DNA from: an uncultured Collinsella sp.
GTDB taxonomy: Bacteria; Actinomycetota; Coriobacteriia; Coriobacteriales; Coriobacteriaceae
Length of the DNA stretch: 8,255 bases
Assembly: GCA_900546085.1 (NCBI GenBank)
Contig: URBS01000102.1
Coordinates: 1 to 8,255, forward strand
Direction of reading: 5' to 3'
Shown here: piece after piece, positions 1 through 6,720 of the stretch
How the letters are laid out: every line of letters starts with the position of its first letter
Numbering within the stretch: the first letter of the stretch is position 1
Made by a program: the position numbers and the translations under genes
Notes under the pieces: generated by a model
The model's database searches: none
What the model was told of the DNA's origin: nothing
The model's input: the letters and a program-made list of their open reading frames with translations, nothing else

Positions 1-184
1 CGAGCCCAAGCCGAGCCGTGACGAGATGACCTTTGCCCAGCGCATGGTCACCTCCAAGGAGCCTACGGGCGAGAACGAGATCCCTGGCATGGCGCCGGCT
101 CAAAAAATCATCATTGTCCTTGCCCTCATCGCGTTTGTCATCTTTATGGGCTACACGATCCTGACCAGCATGGGCCTGCTCTAG
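1..184 (+). CDS. 3' end of an unidentified protein with a C-terminal membrane segment (partial)
   Basis: The frame is open from the window edge to a TAG at 182-184, giving about 60 residues. The first part is charged and polar (starts EPKPSRDEMTFAQRM). It is followed by a hydrophobic stretch, roughly residues 35-60, rich in I, L, V, A and F (begins KIIIVLALIAFVIF) and ending GLL at the stop. This looks like a single C-terminal transmembrane anchor with a cytoplasmic or linker region before it. An in-frame ATG at 26 could in principle start a very small membrane protein, but no good ribosome binding site precedes it, so a longer gene cut by the window is more likely. I do not recognise the family. 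It ends 84 bp before pncB on the same strand, so the two may be cotranscribed; no clear terminator lies between them. Confidence 0.6.
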   Translation, partial: EPKPSRDEMTFAQRMVTSKEPTGENEIPGMAPAQKIIIVLALIAFVIFMGYTILTSMGLL

Positions 185-268
185 CCCATTCGCGCTGGGT
201 GCCATGCCCGAACACTCTGCCCTTTTCCAACCCTCAACCTCTGCACAACGCATCCGAAAGGTCGCCCC

Positions 269-1774
269 ATGGCTTTGACCGACATCTCGCATCCCACCGA
301 CATTGCAATGCTCACCGATCTGTACGAGCTCACTATGGCCCAGGGCCTGTGGGAGAGCGGCAAGGCCAATGAGCAGGGTTGTTTTACCGCGTTTTACCGC
401 GACCATCCTTTTGGCAGCGCCTATGCCGTCATGTGCGGCACCGCCGAACTGCCCGAGCTGGTCGAGAATCTGCGCTTTACGCCCGAGGACATCGACTACC
501 TCGCCTCGCTCCAGGCCCCGGCCGGCGGCGCGATGTTCAAGCCTGGATTCCTCGACTACCTGCGCGATTTTCGTGCGCATGTAAACATCGACGCCGTGCC
601 CGAGGGCGAGCTCGTCTTTCCGCGCGAGCCCATGGTTCGCGTCACCGGCCCCGCGCTGGAGTGCCAGCTGCTTGAGACGGCGCTGCTCAACATCGTTGGG
701 TTCCAGACGCTTGTCGCCACCAAGACGGCGCGCGTGGTGCTGGCGGCGGACGGCCGTCCCGTTGCCGAGTTTGGCCTGCGCCGCGCTCAGGGTCCCGATG
801 GCGGCTTGGCCGTCGCGCGCGCGAGCTACGTTGCCGGCTGCTCCTCTACGTCCAATGTGCTCGCCGGCCGCCGCTACGGTATTCCCGTCTTTGGCACGCA
901 TGCGCACAGCTGGGTGATGAGCTTCGACTCCGAGCTCGAGGCATTCCGGGCTTTTGCTAAGTCGAGTCCCAAGAACTGCACGCTGCTCATCGACACCTAC
1001 GACGTACGCGAGGGTTGCGAGCATGCCATTACGGTTGCCAAGGAGATGGAGGCGGTGGGCGAGCGTCTGTCGGCTATTCGCATCGACTCCGGCGACCTCG
1101 CCAAGCTCTCCAAGTATGTGCGCGGCCGTTTTGATGCCGAGGGCCTGCCCTATGTGGGGATCTCGGTTTCTAACGATCTGGATGAGTACACGATTCAGTC
1201 GCTGCTCGACCAGGGCGCGCCCATCGATAGCTTTGGCGTGGGTACCAAGCTTGCGACCTGCTATGACCAGCCGGCGCTGGGCGGCGTGTACAAGCTTTCC
1301 GCCCGCCGTGCGAGCGAGGCAGATCCATGGACGCCGGTGGTCAAGCTCTCTGAGCAGCCATACAAGCGCACGATCCCGGGTGTGCAACGCGTGCGCCGTT
1401 ATTACGACGGCTTTGGCGGCCCGGTCTGCGACATGATCTACGACGAGGACCATCTGGCGGGGGAGGGCGCCGCGCGCGGCAATACCCTCGTGGCCGTGAA
1501 TGATGCCGCCCTGGTGACCGACGTGTCCGAACTTGAGTATCGCGAGCTGCTGGTGCCGATCGTGCGCGATGGCAGCGCGGTGGCTCCGCGTGAGAGCATC
1601 CAGGACGCGCGCGAGCGCTGTGCTTGGGCACTCGATCATCTGGACGCAGCTTTCAAGCGCTTCCTGTACCCGCAGACCTATGTGGTGGGCATGGAACAGG
1701 GCCTGGCTCAGGTGCGCGACGAGCTCGTGCGCAAGAACATGGCCGCGGCTTCGGCCTTCCCCTGGGCAAAATAA
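269..1774 (+). CDS. pncB: Nicotinate phosphoribosyltransferase
   Basis: 501 residues. The enzyme joins nicotinate to PRPP with ATP hydrolysis to give nicotinate mononucleotide, the entry step of the Preiss-Handler NAD salvage route in the cytoplasm. Family motifs appear in order: the N-terminal YELTMAQGLW (19-28), EFGLRRAQGPDGG (167-179), GTHAHSWVMSF (209-219) carrying the conserved histidines, IDTYDVREG (241-249), IRIDSGDL (270-277), VSNDLDEY (300-307) and SFGVGTKLATC (321-331) followed by ALGGVYKL. The length fits the longer bacterial/actinobacterial form. The ATG at 269 is chosen because the YELTMAQG motif lies at the usual distance from the N-terminus and a GAAAGG sequence (256-261) sits 7 nt upstream. 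No frameshift or missing motif is visible. The TAA stop (1772-1774) lies inside the left arm of a terminator-like hairpin, so the transcript probably ends right after this gene and proB is likely separately expressed. Confidence 0.95.
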   Translation: MALTDISHPTDIAMLTDLYELTMAQGLWESGKANEQGCFTAFYRDHPFGSAYAVMCGTAELPELVENLRFTPEDIDYLASLQAPAGGAMFKPGFLDYLRDFRAHVNIDAVPEGELVFPREPMVRVTGPALECQLLETALLNIVGFQTLVATKTARVVLAADGRPVAEFGLRRAQGPDGGLAVARASYVAGCSSTSNVLAGRRYGIPVFGTHAHSWVMSFDSELEAFRAFAKSSPKNCTLLIDTYDVREGCEHAITVAKEMEAVGERLSAIRIDSGDLAKLSKYVRGRFDAEGLPYVGISVSNDLDEYTIQSLLDQGAPIDSFGVGTKLATCYDQPALGGVYKLSARRASEADPWTPVVKLSEQPYKRTIPGVQRVRRYYDGFGGPVCDMIYDEDHLAGEGAARGNTLVAVNDAALVTDVSELEYRELLVPIVRDGSAVAPRESIQDARERCAWALDHLDAAFKRFLYPQTYVVGMEQGLAQVRDELVRKNMAAASAFPWAK

Positions 1775-1806
1775 TCCGAAGGGGACGGAGGAACACGGAT
1801 TATTTT
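1768..1806 (+). terminator. Terminator-like hairpin overlapping the pncB stop, with a GGGGAC loop
   Basis: A perfect 11-bp inverted repeat: AAAATAATCCG (1768-1778) and CGGATTATTTT (1796-1806), enclosing a 17-nt loop AAGGGGACGGAGGAACA. The right arm ends in TTTT, so on the + strand this could act as an intrinsic terminator for pncB, although the stem is AT-rich at its base and the U-tract is short. The loop contains a Shine-Dalgarno-like GGAGG (1787-1791), but no start codon lies at a useful distance. The same 17-nt layout recurs at 3130-3184, 6014-6054 and 6721-6763. Confidence 0.7.
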
Positions 1807-1815
1807 CTCGCTCGG

Positions 1816-1831
1816 CCCGTTCGCCCGTTCG
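1816..1831 (+). repeat. Short tandem repeat, two copies of CCCGTTCG
   Basis: Two perfect head-to-tail copies of the 8-mer CCCGTTCG (1816-1823 and 1824-1831) lie between the pncB hairpin and the proB start, about 25 bp upstream of the proB ATG. No known operator is recognised. It may be a slippage product or a pair of protein binding half-sites. Confidence 0.4.
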
Positions 1832-1855
1832 CTGAACATTCGATTGGTTTGACGT

Positions 1856-2983
1856 ATGACGACTTCTTATAAAACGATGGTGGTAAAGATCGGTTCGTCT
1901 ACGGTGGTGGGCGCCGACGGCAAGGTCAACCGCGCCTTTATCGGCGGGCTTGCCGATCAGGCCGCAGCGCTGCGCGAGCTTGGCTGGCGCCTGGTCGTGG
2001 TGAGCTCGGGCGCTATCGCCTGTGGCTATCCCGTGCTGGGCTTCGACCACAAGCCGGTCGGCGACCTGCCGAGCCTGCAGGCGTGCGCCTCGGCTGGTCA
2101 GTGCATCATCTCGTCGGCCTACGACGAGGAGTTCCATGCACGGGATCTGCTCACCTCGCTCGTGCTACTCACGCGCCACGACACGGCGCGCCGCACGTCC
2201 TACCTGCACGCGCGCGACGCCCTGCTGCGCCTGGTGGAGCTGGGCGTGGTGCCGGTCGTCAACGAGAACGACACCGTTACCGTCGATGAGATCAAGTTCG
2301 GCGACAACGACACGCTGGCGGCGCTTGTGAGCTGCCTGGTTTCTGCCGATCTGTGCGTGACGCTCTCGGACATCGATGGCCTCTACACCGCCAATCCGCA
2401 TGAGGATCCGACGGCCGAGTTTATCCCGGTCGTGCATAAGATCGATGCCAAGATTATCGCCTCGGCGGGCGATTCTTCCACATCGGTGGGTACGGGCGGC
2501 ATGATCACCAAGATTCGCGCGAGCCGCATTCTCATGACGGCGGGCATTCAAAGCGTGATTTGCTCGGGCGAGGAGCCCGATGCGCTCGTGCGTCTGGCCC
2601 GCGGCGAGAGCGTGGGTACGCTGTTCGATCCGCCGGCGGAGCGCCTGGACATTGCGCCGCGCAAGTTGTGGATCGCACTGGGTGACAAGGCGCATGGCTC
2701 GGTGACGGTCGATGATGGCGCCGCGAAGGCGCTGGTCAGCCGCGGATCGTCGCTGCTCGCGGTGGGTATTCGCGAGGTCGATGGCCAGTTTGCCGAGGGC
2801 GATGTGCTCGACGTGTGCGACCCGAGCGGCATGGTTGTCGCCCGTGGTATCGCCGAGGCCGATTCGGACGTGCTGGAGCTTGCAGCCGGCCGCCGCCAGG
2901 ACCAGATTGCCAGCAACCGCCTGCTCGCAGACCTGGCCGAGAAGCCCGCGATCCATAGGGACAACTTGATAGTGTTCGCCTAA
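1856..2983 (+). CDS. proB: Glutamate 5-kinase (gamma-glutamyl kinase)
   Basis: 375 residues. It phosphorylates L-glutamate with ATP to gamma-glutamyl phosphate, the first committed and normally proline-inhibited step of proline synthesis; the product passes to ProA. The N-terminal amino acid kinase domain (about 1-260) shows VVKIGSS (9-15), VVSSGAIACG (48-57), LLTRHD (104-109), VVNENDTVTVDEIKFGDND (134-152), LSDIDGLYTANP (170-181) and GTGGMITKIRAS (212-223). NEND and GDND correspond to the glutamate-binding acidic residues known in the E. coli enzyme. The C-terminal part (about 265-370) matches a PUA domain in position and length. Start choice: an in-frame TGA at 1850-1852 rules out extension, leaving ATG 1856 or ATG 1877 (residue 8); neither has a recognisable Shine-Dalgarno sequence. 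proA is not directly downstream: a hydrolase on the other strand separates them. Confidence 0.95.
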   Translation: MTTSYKTMVVKIGSSTVVGADGKVNRAFIGGLADQAAALRELGWRLVVVSSGAIACGYPVLGFDHKPVGDLPSLQACASAGQCIISSAYDEEFHARDLLTSLVLLTRHDTARRTSYLHARDALLRLVELGVVPVVNENDTVTVDEIKFGDNDTLAALVSCLVSADLCVTLSDIDGLYTANPHEDPTAEFIPVVHKIDAKIIASAGDSSTSVGTGGMITKIRASRILMTAGIQSVICSGEEPDALVRLARGESVGTLFDPPAERLDIAPRKLWIALGDKAHGSVTVDDGAAKALVSRGSSLLAVGIREVDGQFAEGDVLDVCDPSGMVVARGIAEADSDVLELAAGRRQDQIASNRLLADLAEKPAIHRDNLIVFA

Positions 2984-2997
2984 CTAATTGACGCTGC

Positions 2998-3095
2998 AAA
3001 CGCCCCTAAGCGGCAATCTGACGTTCAATCGTCGGGCATGACCAAAAGGTCAATGCCCTCTTCTTTCACGTCACCTTGCTCGCTTAGGGGCGTTT
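2998..3095 (+). terminator. Long nested hairpin (98 nt) downstream of proB
   Basis: A perfect 15-bp outer stem, AAACGCCCCTAAGCG (2998-3012) with CGCTTAGGGGCGTTT (3081-3095), followed by another T and then C. Inside it, further pairings nest in register: GCAA/TTGC (3013-3016 with 3076-3079), TGACGT/ACGTCA (3019-3024 with 3068-3073), and an inner hairpin GGGCATGACC (3034-3043), AAAA loop, GGTCAATGCCC (3048-3058) with one bulged base. It starts 14 nt after the proB stop. Read on either strand it ends in a short T-run, so a bidirectional terminator between convergent genes is the simplest role. It is far longer than a normal intrinsic terminator, so a structured RNA or a small palindromic repeat element is also possible. 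Confidence 0.7.
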
Positions 3096-3129
3096 TCGCT
3101 TTCTGTCCTCTACCAGCGGCATTGTCGTT

Positions 3130-3162
3130 GCCGGCACTTGGGGACGTTCCTATTGTGCCGGT
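3130..3162 (+). repeat. Palindrome with a 17-nt GGGGAC loop
   Basis: CCGGCAC (3131-3137) pairs with GTGCCGG (3155-3161), with a G-T wobble extending the stem outward (3130/3162). The 17-nt loop is TTGGGGACGTTCCTATT, with GGGGAC starting at loop position 3, exactly as in the hairpin at 1768-1806, though the arms are unrelated. There is no T-run after it, so it is not a convincing terminator by itself. It lies in the spacer between the convergent proB and hydrolase genes. Confidence 0.55.
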
Positions 3163-3184
3163 AGACGGGGACACTCCTTTGCTA
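3162..3184 (+). repeat. Minimal or decayed GGGGAC element abutting the previous palindrome
   Basis: The 17-nt segment ACGGGGACACTCCTTTG (3165-3181) again has GGGGAC at position 3 and is bordered by TAG (3162-3164) and CTA (3182-3184), a 3-bp complement. CTA is also the reverse complement of the hydrolase stop codon. It shares CCT at core positions 12-14 with the neighbouring element at 3138-3154. The 3-bp arms alone could be chance; the core match and adjacency are what suggest a relation. Confidence 0.35.
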
Positions 3185-4600
3185 GAAGATCTGGCGCAGG
3201 TCTCCGCGGTTGAGGGCTTCGTCGAAGAGGTGCTTGAACACCACGCTGCCGTGCAAGCCGTCGTGCTCGAACTCGTTGGTCACCCAGGCATGCGAGTTGC
3301 CTACGCGGCTGAGCGTGTCGAGCTGCAGACCCGAATCCACGTACATGTCATCGAAGTACACGGCGGCCTGGAGTGGCACCTCGTTGCATGCCAGTCGCTG
3401 CGGGTCGTAGATCTTGTCCCAGCTGGTGTCTTCCATCAGCAGGTCCATGGCGGGCTTGAAGGGCTTGAGCTCGGGCATCTGCTCAAACATCCACGGGAAC
3501 ATGGCCTCGCCGGTAAACATGAGCGGGCGCGCGAGCGTGTCGAACTCGGCACGCTGTGCCTTCTCTTCTGCCGCGGCCCAGCGAATGGGCATGGTATCGC
3601 CGTCGGCGTAGATGAACTCCTGCAGTGTCCAGTACAGCGGGTTTGTACGCGTGTTGGTGCGCTCGAAGGCGCGCATCAAAAAGCTGTCAGATACCGAGGT
3701 GCCGCAGGTCAGCGTGCCGTCGCCGTCAACAAAAGCGTGATCGATGATCCAATGCATGCGCTCAAAGCTCGGCTTCATGCCAAAGTCGCTGCCCATGAGC
3801 TGTAGGCGCTCGACCGTCATCGGTGAGCCGTCGGGCAGCACGGGCTTCTGGGCCTCGAGCGCATCGGCCAGGGCTGCCACGCGCTCGACGTCAGCGGGGT
3901 AGCGGTCGTAATACTGCTGCGTCTTGGCGGCCATGCGCGGGAAGGTGTGCGCGTAGACCTCGCTGGCGCTCGCCGGCACGTGCGGAATGCCGCCGCAGGT
4001 AAAGCTCGCCGTCACGCCCTCGGGGAAGAGCGACAGATAGCTCAGCGTCAAAAAACCGCCGTAGCTTTGGCCGAGCGTGGCCCACGGCTTGCCGCCAAAG
4101 CCCACCAGTCGCAGGTATTCAAAATCGCGCACGATGGAGCTGGCGAGGTGGCGCTTGAGGAAGTCCGCCTGCGAGCGTGCTGTATCGGCGCCGGCGGCCG
4201 TTGCGCGATCACCCAGTGCCTTGATCGTGCGTCCGTCCACGCAGCTACTGCGTCCGGTGCCGCGCTGGTCGGGAAGGACCACGCGGAAGTGCTTGACGGC
4301 CTCCTCGATCCAGCCATCGCTTGTGGGCGACAGCGGACGCGGGCTTTCGCCGCCGGGGCCGCCCTGCAAAAAGAGGAGGAGCGGTAAATCATCGTTGATA
4401 CGATCGGGTGCGCAAACCACGCGGTAGAAAAGCTTGATGCTCTCGGGCGCGCCGGCGATGGGCGCCGGCATGGCGCCGCGGCGCATGGTGCTGCCGACGG
4501 CCAAAAGCATTGGCTCAAGGCCGCGCCAGTCAAGAGGGGCATCGATGCTGTGGTCCTCGACATACAGGCCGGGAACGTGGTACGAAGTGATGAGGGTCAT
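3182..4600 (-). CDS. Alpha/beta-hydrolase, proline iminopeptidase-like (S33 family)
   Basis: 472 residues from the chosen start. S33 proline iminopeptidases remove N-terminal proline from peptides in the cytoplasm. The N-terminus (YHVPGLYVEDHSIDAPLDW) has the form common in these enzymes. Visible motifs: the oxyanion-hole region LQGGPGG (78-84), DQRGTGRSS (111-119), and the nucleophile elbow GQSYGG (177-182) with Ser179. A late Asp (417/418, in YFDDMYVD) and His450 (in EHDGLHGS) are plausible triad partners. There is no signal peptide. Start choice: an upstream ATG at 4681 gives 27 extra residues without family character, lacks a ribosome binding site and leaves only 31 bp to the divergent proA; ATG 4600 has GGAAG (4607-4611) 6 nt upstream. 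Substrate is not proven by sequence: other S33 aminopeptidases or esterases are possible. It lies between proB and proA on the opposite strand. Confidence 0.85.
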   Translation of the reverse strand: MTLITSYHVPGLYVEDHSIDAPLDWRGLEPMLLAVGSTMRRGAMPAPIAGAPESIKLFYRVVCAPDRINDDLPLLLFLQGGPGGESPRPLSPTSDGWIEEAVKHFRVVLPDQRGTGRSSCVDGRTIKALGDRATAAGADTARSQADFLKRHLASSIVRDFEYLRLVGFGGKPWATLGQSYGGFLTLSYLSLFPEGVTASFTCGGIPHVPASASEVYAHTFPRMAAKTQQYYDRYPADVERVAALADALEAQKPVLPDGSPMTVERLQLMGSDFGMKPSFERMHWIIDHAFVDGDGTLTCGTSVSDSFLMRAFERTNTRTNPLYWTLQEFIYADGDTMPIRWAAAEEKAQRAEFDTLARPLMFTGEAMFPWMFEQMPELKPFKPAMDLLMEDTSWDKIYDPQRLACNEVPLQAAVYFDDMYVDSGLQLDTLSRVGNSHAWVTNEFEHDGLHGSVVFKHLFDEALNRGDLRQIF

Positions 4601-4638
4601 GTGATACTTCCATTCGTTGTGGTGTTTCGGGTTGACCA

Positions 4639-4669
4639 ATTCTACCGCCGCGGGCGAGGCCATGCGCAA
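4639..4669 (-). promoter_or_regulatory. Candidate promoter for the S33 hydrolase
   Basis: On the minus strand TAGAAT (4644 to 4639) matches the -10 consensus at 5 of 6 bases. TTGCGC (4669 to 4664), a 3 of 6 match to -35, lies 19 bp upstream. Transcription would begin near 4631, giving a leader of about 30 nt before the ATG at 4600 and excluding the longer start at 4681. The spacer is long and the -35 weak, so confidence is low. Confidence 0.3.
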
Positions 4670-4712
4670 ATCGGCTACCATGGTTGCAAACTTCTAGGAG
4701 AAAGGGCCGCCC

Positions 4713-5999
4713 ATGTCGGTCGATATAGCCACGTATGTCCACGATCTTGCCGTTGCCGCCAAGGCAGCGTCGGCCTCGCTTGCCACGGCGAGCGATGAGC
4801 AGCGTCAGGAGGCCGTGCGCGCCATGGCCGCAGCACTGCGCAACGGTGTCGACTCCATCGTCGCCGCCAACGAGCTCGATATGTCCGCCGCGCGCGATGC
4901 GGGTACCTCAGCGGGGCTCCTCGATCGCCTGCTGCTGACGCCCGAGCGCGTCGAGGGCATGGCCGCCGGCCTGGAAAAGCTCGCCGAGCTGCCCGATCCC
5001 GTGGGCCGCGTGCTCGACCACCGCGTGCTCGCAAGCGGCGTGGACCTGACCCGTGTGAGTGTGCCGCTGGGCCTGGTCGCCATAGTCTACGAGGCGCGCC
5101 CCAACGTGACGGCCGACGCCGCGGGCATCTGCATCCGCACCGGCAACGCCTGCATTCTGCGCGGCGGCTCGCTGGCCTATCACTCGTGTGCCATGATTTC
5201 TGAGCTGCTGGCCGATGCGCTCGAGGCCAAGGGCTTCCCGCGCGAGGCCGTGTCGATGATCGAGTCCACCGACCGCGAGGCCACTGGCGAGCTCATGAAG
5301 CTCCGCGGCATCGTCGATGTGCTCATTCCGCGTGGCGGTGTGGGTCTGATCCAGCGCTGCGTGCGCGAGTCGCTCGTACCGGTGATCGAGACGGGTACGG
5401 GCAACTGCCACATCTACGTGCATGAATCCGCCGACTTTGATAAGGCGCTCAACATTATCGTTAATGCCAAGACCCAGCGCGTGGGCGTGTGCAATGCCGC
5501 CGAGTCGCTGCTGGTCGACCGTGCTGTGGCCGATGCGTTTTTGCCTGCGGTCGTTGCCGTGCTGCACGACCACGGCGTGCTCATTCACGGTGACGAGTCC
5601 ACGTGCGCCGCGTGCGCCGACGCCGGCTTTGTGGAGGGCGATGACTACGTCGCCGCGACTGAGGAGGACTGGGGTCGCGAGTACTTGGCTCTCGAGATGA
5701 GCGTGAAGGTCGTGGCAAACGAGGACGAGGCCATCGCACACATCAACCGCTACGGCACGATGCACTCCGAGGCCATCGTTGCCGAGGACACGGATGCTTG
5801 CGAGCGCTTCCTGGACGAGGTCGATGCCTCGGCCGTGTACTCCAACGCCAGCACTCGCTTCACTGACGGCGGCGAGTTTGGCCTGGGCGCCGAGATCGGC
5901 ATCTCGACCCAAAAGCTCCACGCCCGCGGCCCCTTTGCCGCCGAGGCCCTCACCACCTACAAATACAAGCTCCGAGGCACCGGCCAGGTCCGCCCCTAA
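4713..5999 (+). CDS. proA: Gamma-glutamyl phosphate reductase (glutamate-5-semialdehyde dehydrogenase)
   Basis: 428 residues. It reduces gamma-glutamyl phosphate with NADPH to glutamate 5-semialdehyde, which cyclises to pyrroline-5-carboxylate; this is step two of proline synthesis, after ProB. Family landmarks: VPLGLVAIVYEARPNVTADAA (117-137), the ILRGGSLAYHS region (148-158), LIPRGGVGLIQ (204-214), VIETGTGNCHIYV (224-236), catalytic Cys260 in RVGVCNAAESLLV (256-268), and the C-terminal FTDGGEFGLGAEIGISTQK block. The length is typical (E. coli ProA about 417). The ATG at 4713 is supported by the purine stretch AGGAGAAAGGG (4696-4706). The gene is intact. It is convergent with the HD gene, from which it is separated by the hairpin at 6014-6054. 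proC is not in the window. Confidence 0.96.
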   Translation: MSVDIATYVHDLAVAAKAASASLATASDEQRQEAVRAMAAALRNGVDSIVAANELDMSAARDAGTSAGLLDRLLLTPERVEGMAAGLEKLAELPDPVGRVLDHRVLASGVDLTRVSVPLGLVAIVYEARPNVTADAAGICIRTGNACILRGGSLAYHSCAMISELLADALEAKGFPREAVSMIESTDREATGELMKLRGIVDVLIPRGGVGLIQRCVRESLVPVIETGTGNCHIYVHESADFDKALNIIVNAKTQRVGVCNAAESLLVDRAVADAFLPAVVAVLHDHGVLIHGDESTCAACADAGFVEGDDYVAATEEDWGREYLALEMSVKVVANEDEAIAHINRYGTMHSEAIVAEDTDACERFLDEVDASAVYSNASTRFTDGGEFGLGAEIGISTQKLHARGPFAAEALTTYKYKLRGTGQVRP

Positions 6000-6013
6000 C
6001 GCCTGCACAAACA

Positions 6014-6054
6014 AAAACCACCACAAAGGTGCCTGTCCCCTTTGTGGTGGTTTT
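6014..6054. terminator. Bidirectional intrinsic terminator, copy 1 of a repeated hairpin
   Basis: A perfect 16-bp stem (6014-6029 with 6039-6054; left arm AAAACCACCACAAAGG) with loop TGCCTGTCC. The right end is TTTT on the + strand, and the minus strand runs into TTTTTGTTTG, so it can stop both proA (stop at 5999) and the HD gene (its stop is 4 nt away at 6059). Viewed as 12-bp arms, the 17-nt core on the minus strand is AAGGGGACAGGCACCTT, with GGGGAC at position 3. Confidence 0.9.
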
Positions 6055-6058
6055 GGAA

Positions 6059-6658
6059 TTAAGCCTGGAAGGTGTCGTGGTCGGGAGCGAAGGATTGCAT
6101 GGCCGCGATGGTACGGTCGAAGAGCTCGGGGAGCTCCCAGCCCAGCATCTCGGCACCCTGCGTAATCACGTCGCGCGAGCAGCCGGCGGCAAAGCGCTTG
6201 TCCTTGAATTTTTTCTTGAGCGACTTGGTCGTAAAGTCCATGACGCTCTTACTCGGACGCATGACGACGGCGGCTCCGATCAGGCCGGTGAGCTCGTCGC
6301 AGGCGAACAGGATCTTCTCCATCTGCAGCTCGGGCTTGGGCAGCGAAGTGTTGAAATCGGACGTGTGCGTCTGGATGGCGCGAATGAGCTCGGGCGATGC
6401 GCCCTCGCCTTCAAGGACCTCGGCAGCATAGATGGTGTGGTTCATGGGGTCGTCCTCATGCTCCTCCCAATCCAAGTCGTGCAGCAGGCCGACGATGCCC
6501 CAAAACTCCTCGTTCTCGGGGTCGAACTCGCGCGCAAAGTAGCGCATGGTGCCCTCGACCGTCTCGCCATGGGTGATGTGGAACGGGTCTTTGTTGTGCT
6601 CGTTAAGCAGTTCAAACGCGCGGTCGCGGGTGATTCCGGCGGAAAGTGGCTCTGCCAT
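6059..6658 (-). CDS. HD-superfamily predicted hydrolase (COG2316-like)
   Basis: 199 residues. HD-domain proteins are metal-dependent phosphohydrolases; this subgroup has no established substrate that I know of. Metal-ligand candidates in order: His30 (ITHGETVEGTMRYFA), His60-Asp61 (GLLHDLDWEEH), His74 (MNHTIYAAEVL), His98 (AIQTHTSD) and Asp121 (FACDELTGLIGAAVVMRPSK). The stretch from LTGLI through RPSKSVMDFTTKSLKKKFKDKRFAAG is the conserved C-terminal signature I associate with this family. Length is normal, and no transmembrane segment or signal peptide is seen. The ATG at 6658 has AAGGAG (6670 to 6665) 6 nt upstream. It lies downstream of the CarD-like gene on the same strand, but a strong hairpin separates them, so it probably has its own promoter within about 60 bp. 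Near-identical hairpins stand on both sides of the gene. Confidence 0.85.
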   Translation of the reverse strand: MAEPLSAGITRDRAFELLNEHNKDPFHITHGETVEGTMRYFAREFDPENEEFWGIVGLLHDLDWEEHEDDPMNHTIYAAEVLEGEGASPELIRAIQTHTSDFNTSLPKPELQMEKILFACDELTGLIGAAVVMRPSKSVMDFTTKSLKKKFKDKRFAAGCSRDVITQGAEMLGWELPELFDRTIAAMQSFAPDHDTFQA

Positions 6659-6701
6659 AAAAGACTCCTTGTGCTCGCAGGTATCGCTAAGAATGAATAC
6701 T

Positions 6702-6719
6702 ACTAGAACGACTAGAACG
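6702..6719. repeat. Tandem repeat of ACTAGAACG next to a terminator
   Basis: Two perfect head-to-tail copies of ACTAGAACG (6702-6710 and 6711-6719) directly abut the hairpin at 6721. They lie in the only space available for an HD-gene promoter, so they may mark a duplicated operator half-site or a scar from duplication at the hairpin boundary. Confidence 0.5.
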
Positions 6720-6720
6720 A

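Noticed and set aside
185..268. Possible terminator or promoter before pncB
   Set aside because: Only a 4-bp stem (CCCA/TGGG) and no -10/-35 pair could be found; nothing supportable beyond the GAAAGG ribosome binding site.
1837..1872. Frame upstream of and across the proB start reads SIGLTYDDFL, resembling the N-terminal motif of IMP dehydrogenase
   Set aside because: Only about ten residues match, a stop follows at once, and no further GuaB sequence is present; chance is more likely than a gene remnant.
2165..2956. Long open frame (263 codons) on the minus strand across proB
   Set aside because: It mirrors proB; its Arg/Ala/His-rich composition without motifs is typical of antisense shadow frames.
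3025..3069. 14-residue minus-strand frame inside the long palindrome (VKEEGIDLLVMPDD)
   Set aside because: It looks protein-like but is too short, starts with GTG, and the sequence is already constrained by base pairing of the hairpin.
3038..3805. Open frame of 255 codons on the plus strand across the hydrolase 3' half
   Set aside because: It starts inside the 98-nt palindrome and runs antisense to a gene with clear catalytic motifs; no homology is recognisable.
4908..6026. Long open frame (372 codons) on the minus strand across proA
   Set aside because: It is antisense to the well-supported proA, has no family motif or ribosome binding site, and is what high-GC third-position bias produces opposite a real gene.
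6029..6706. Open frame of 225 codons on the plus strand across the HD gene
   Set aside because: Antisense to the HD gene and begins in a terminator loop; no start signals.
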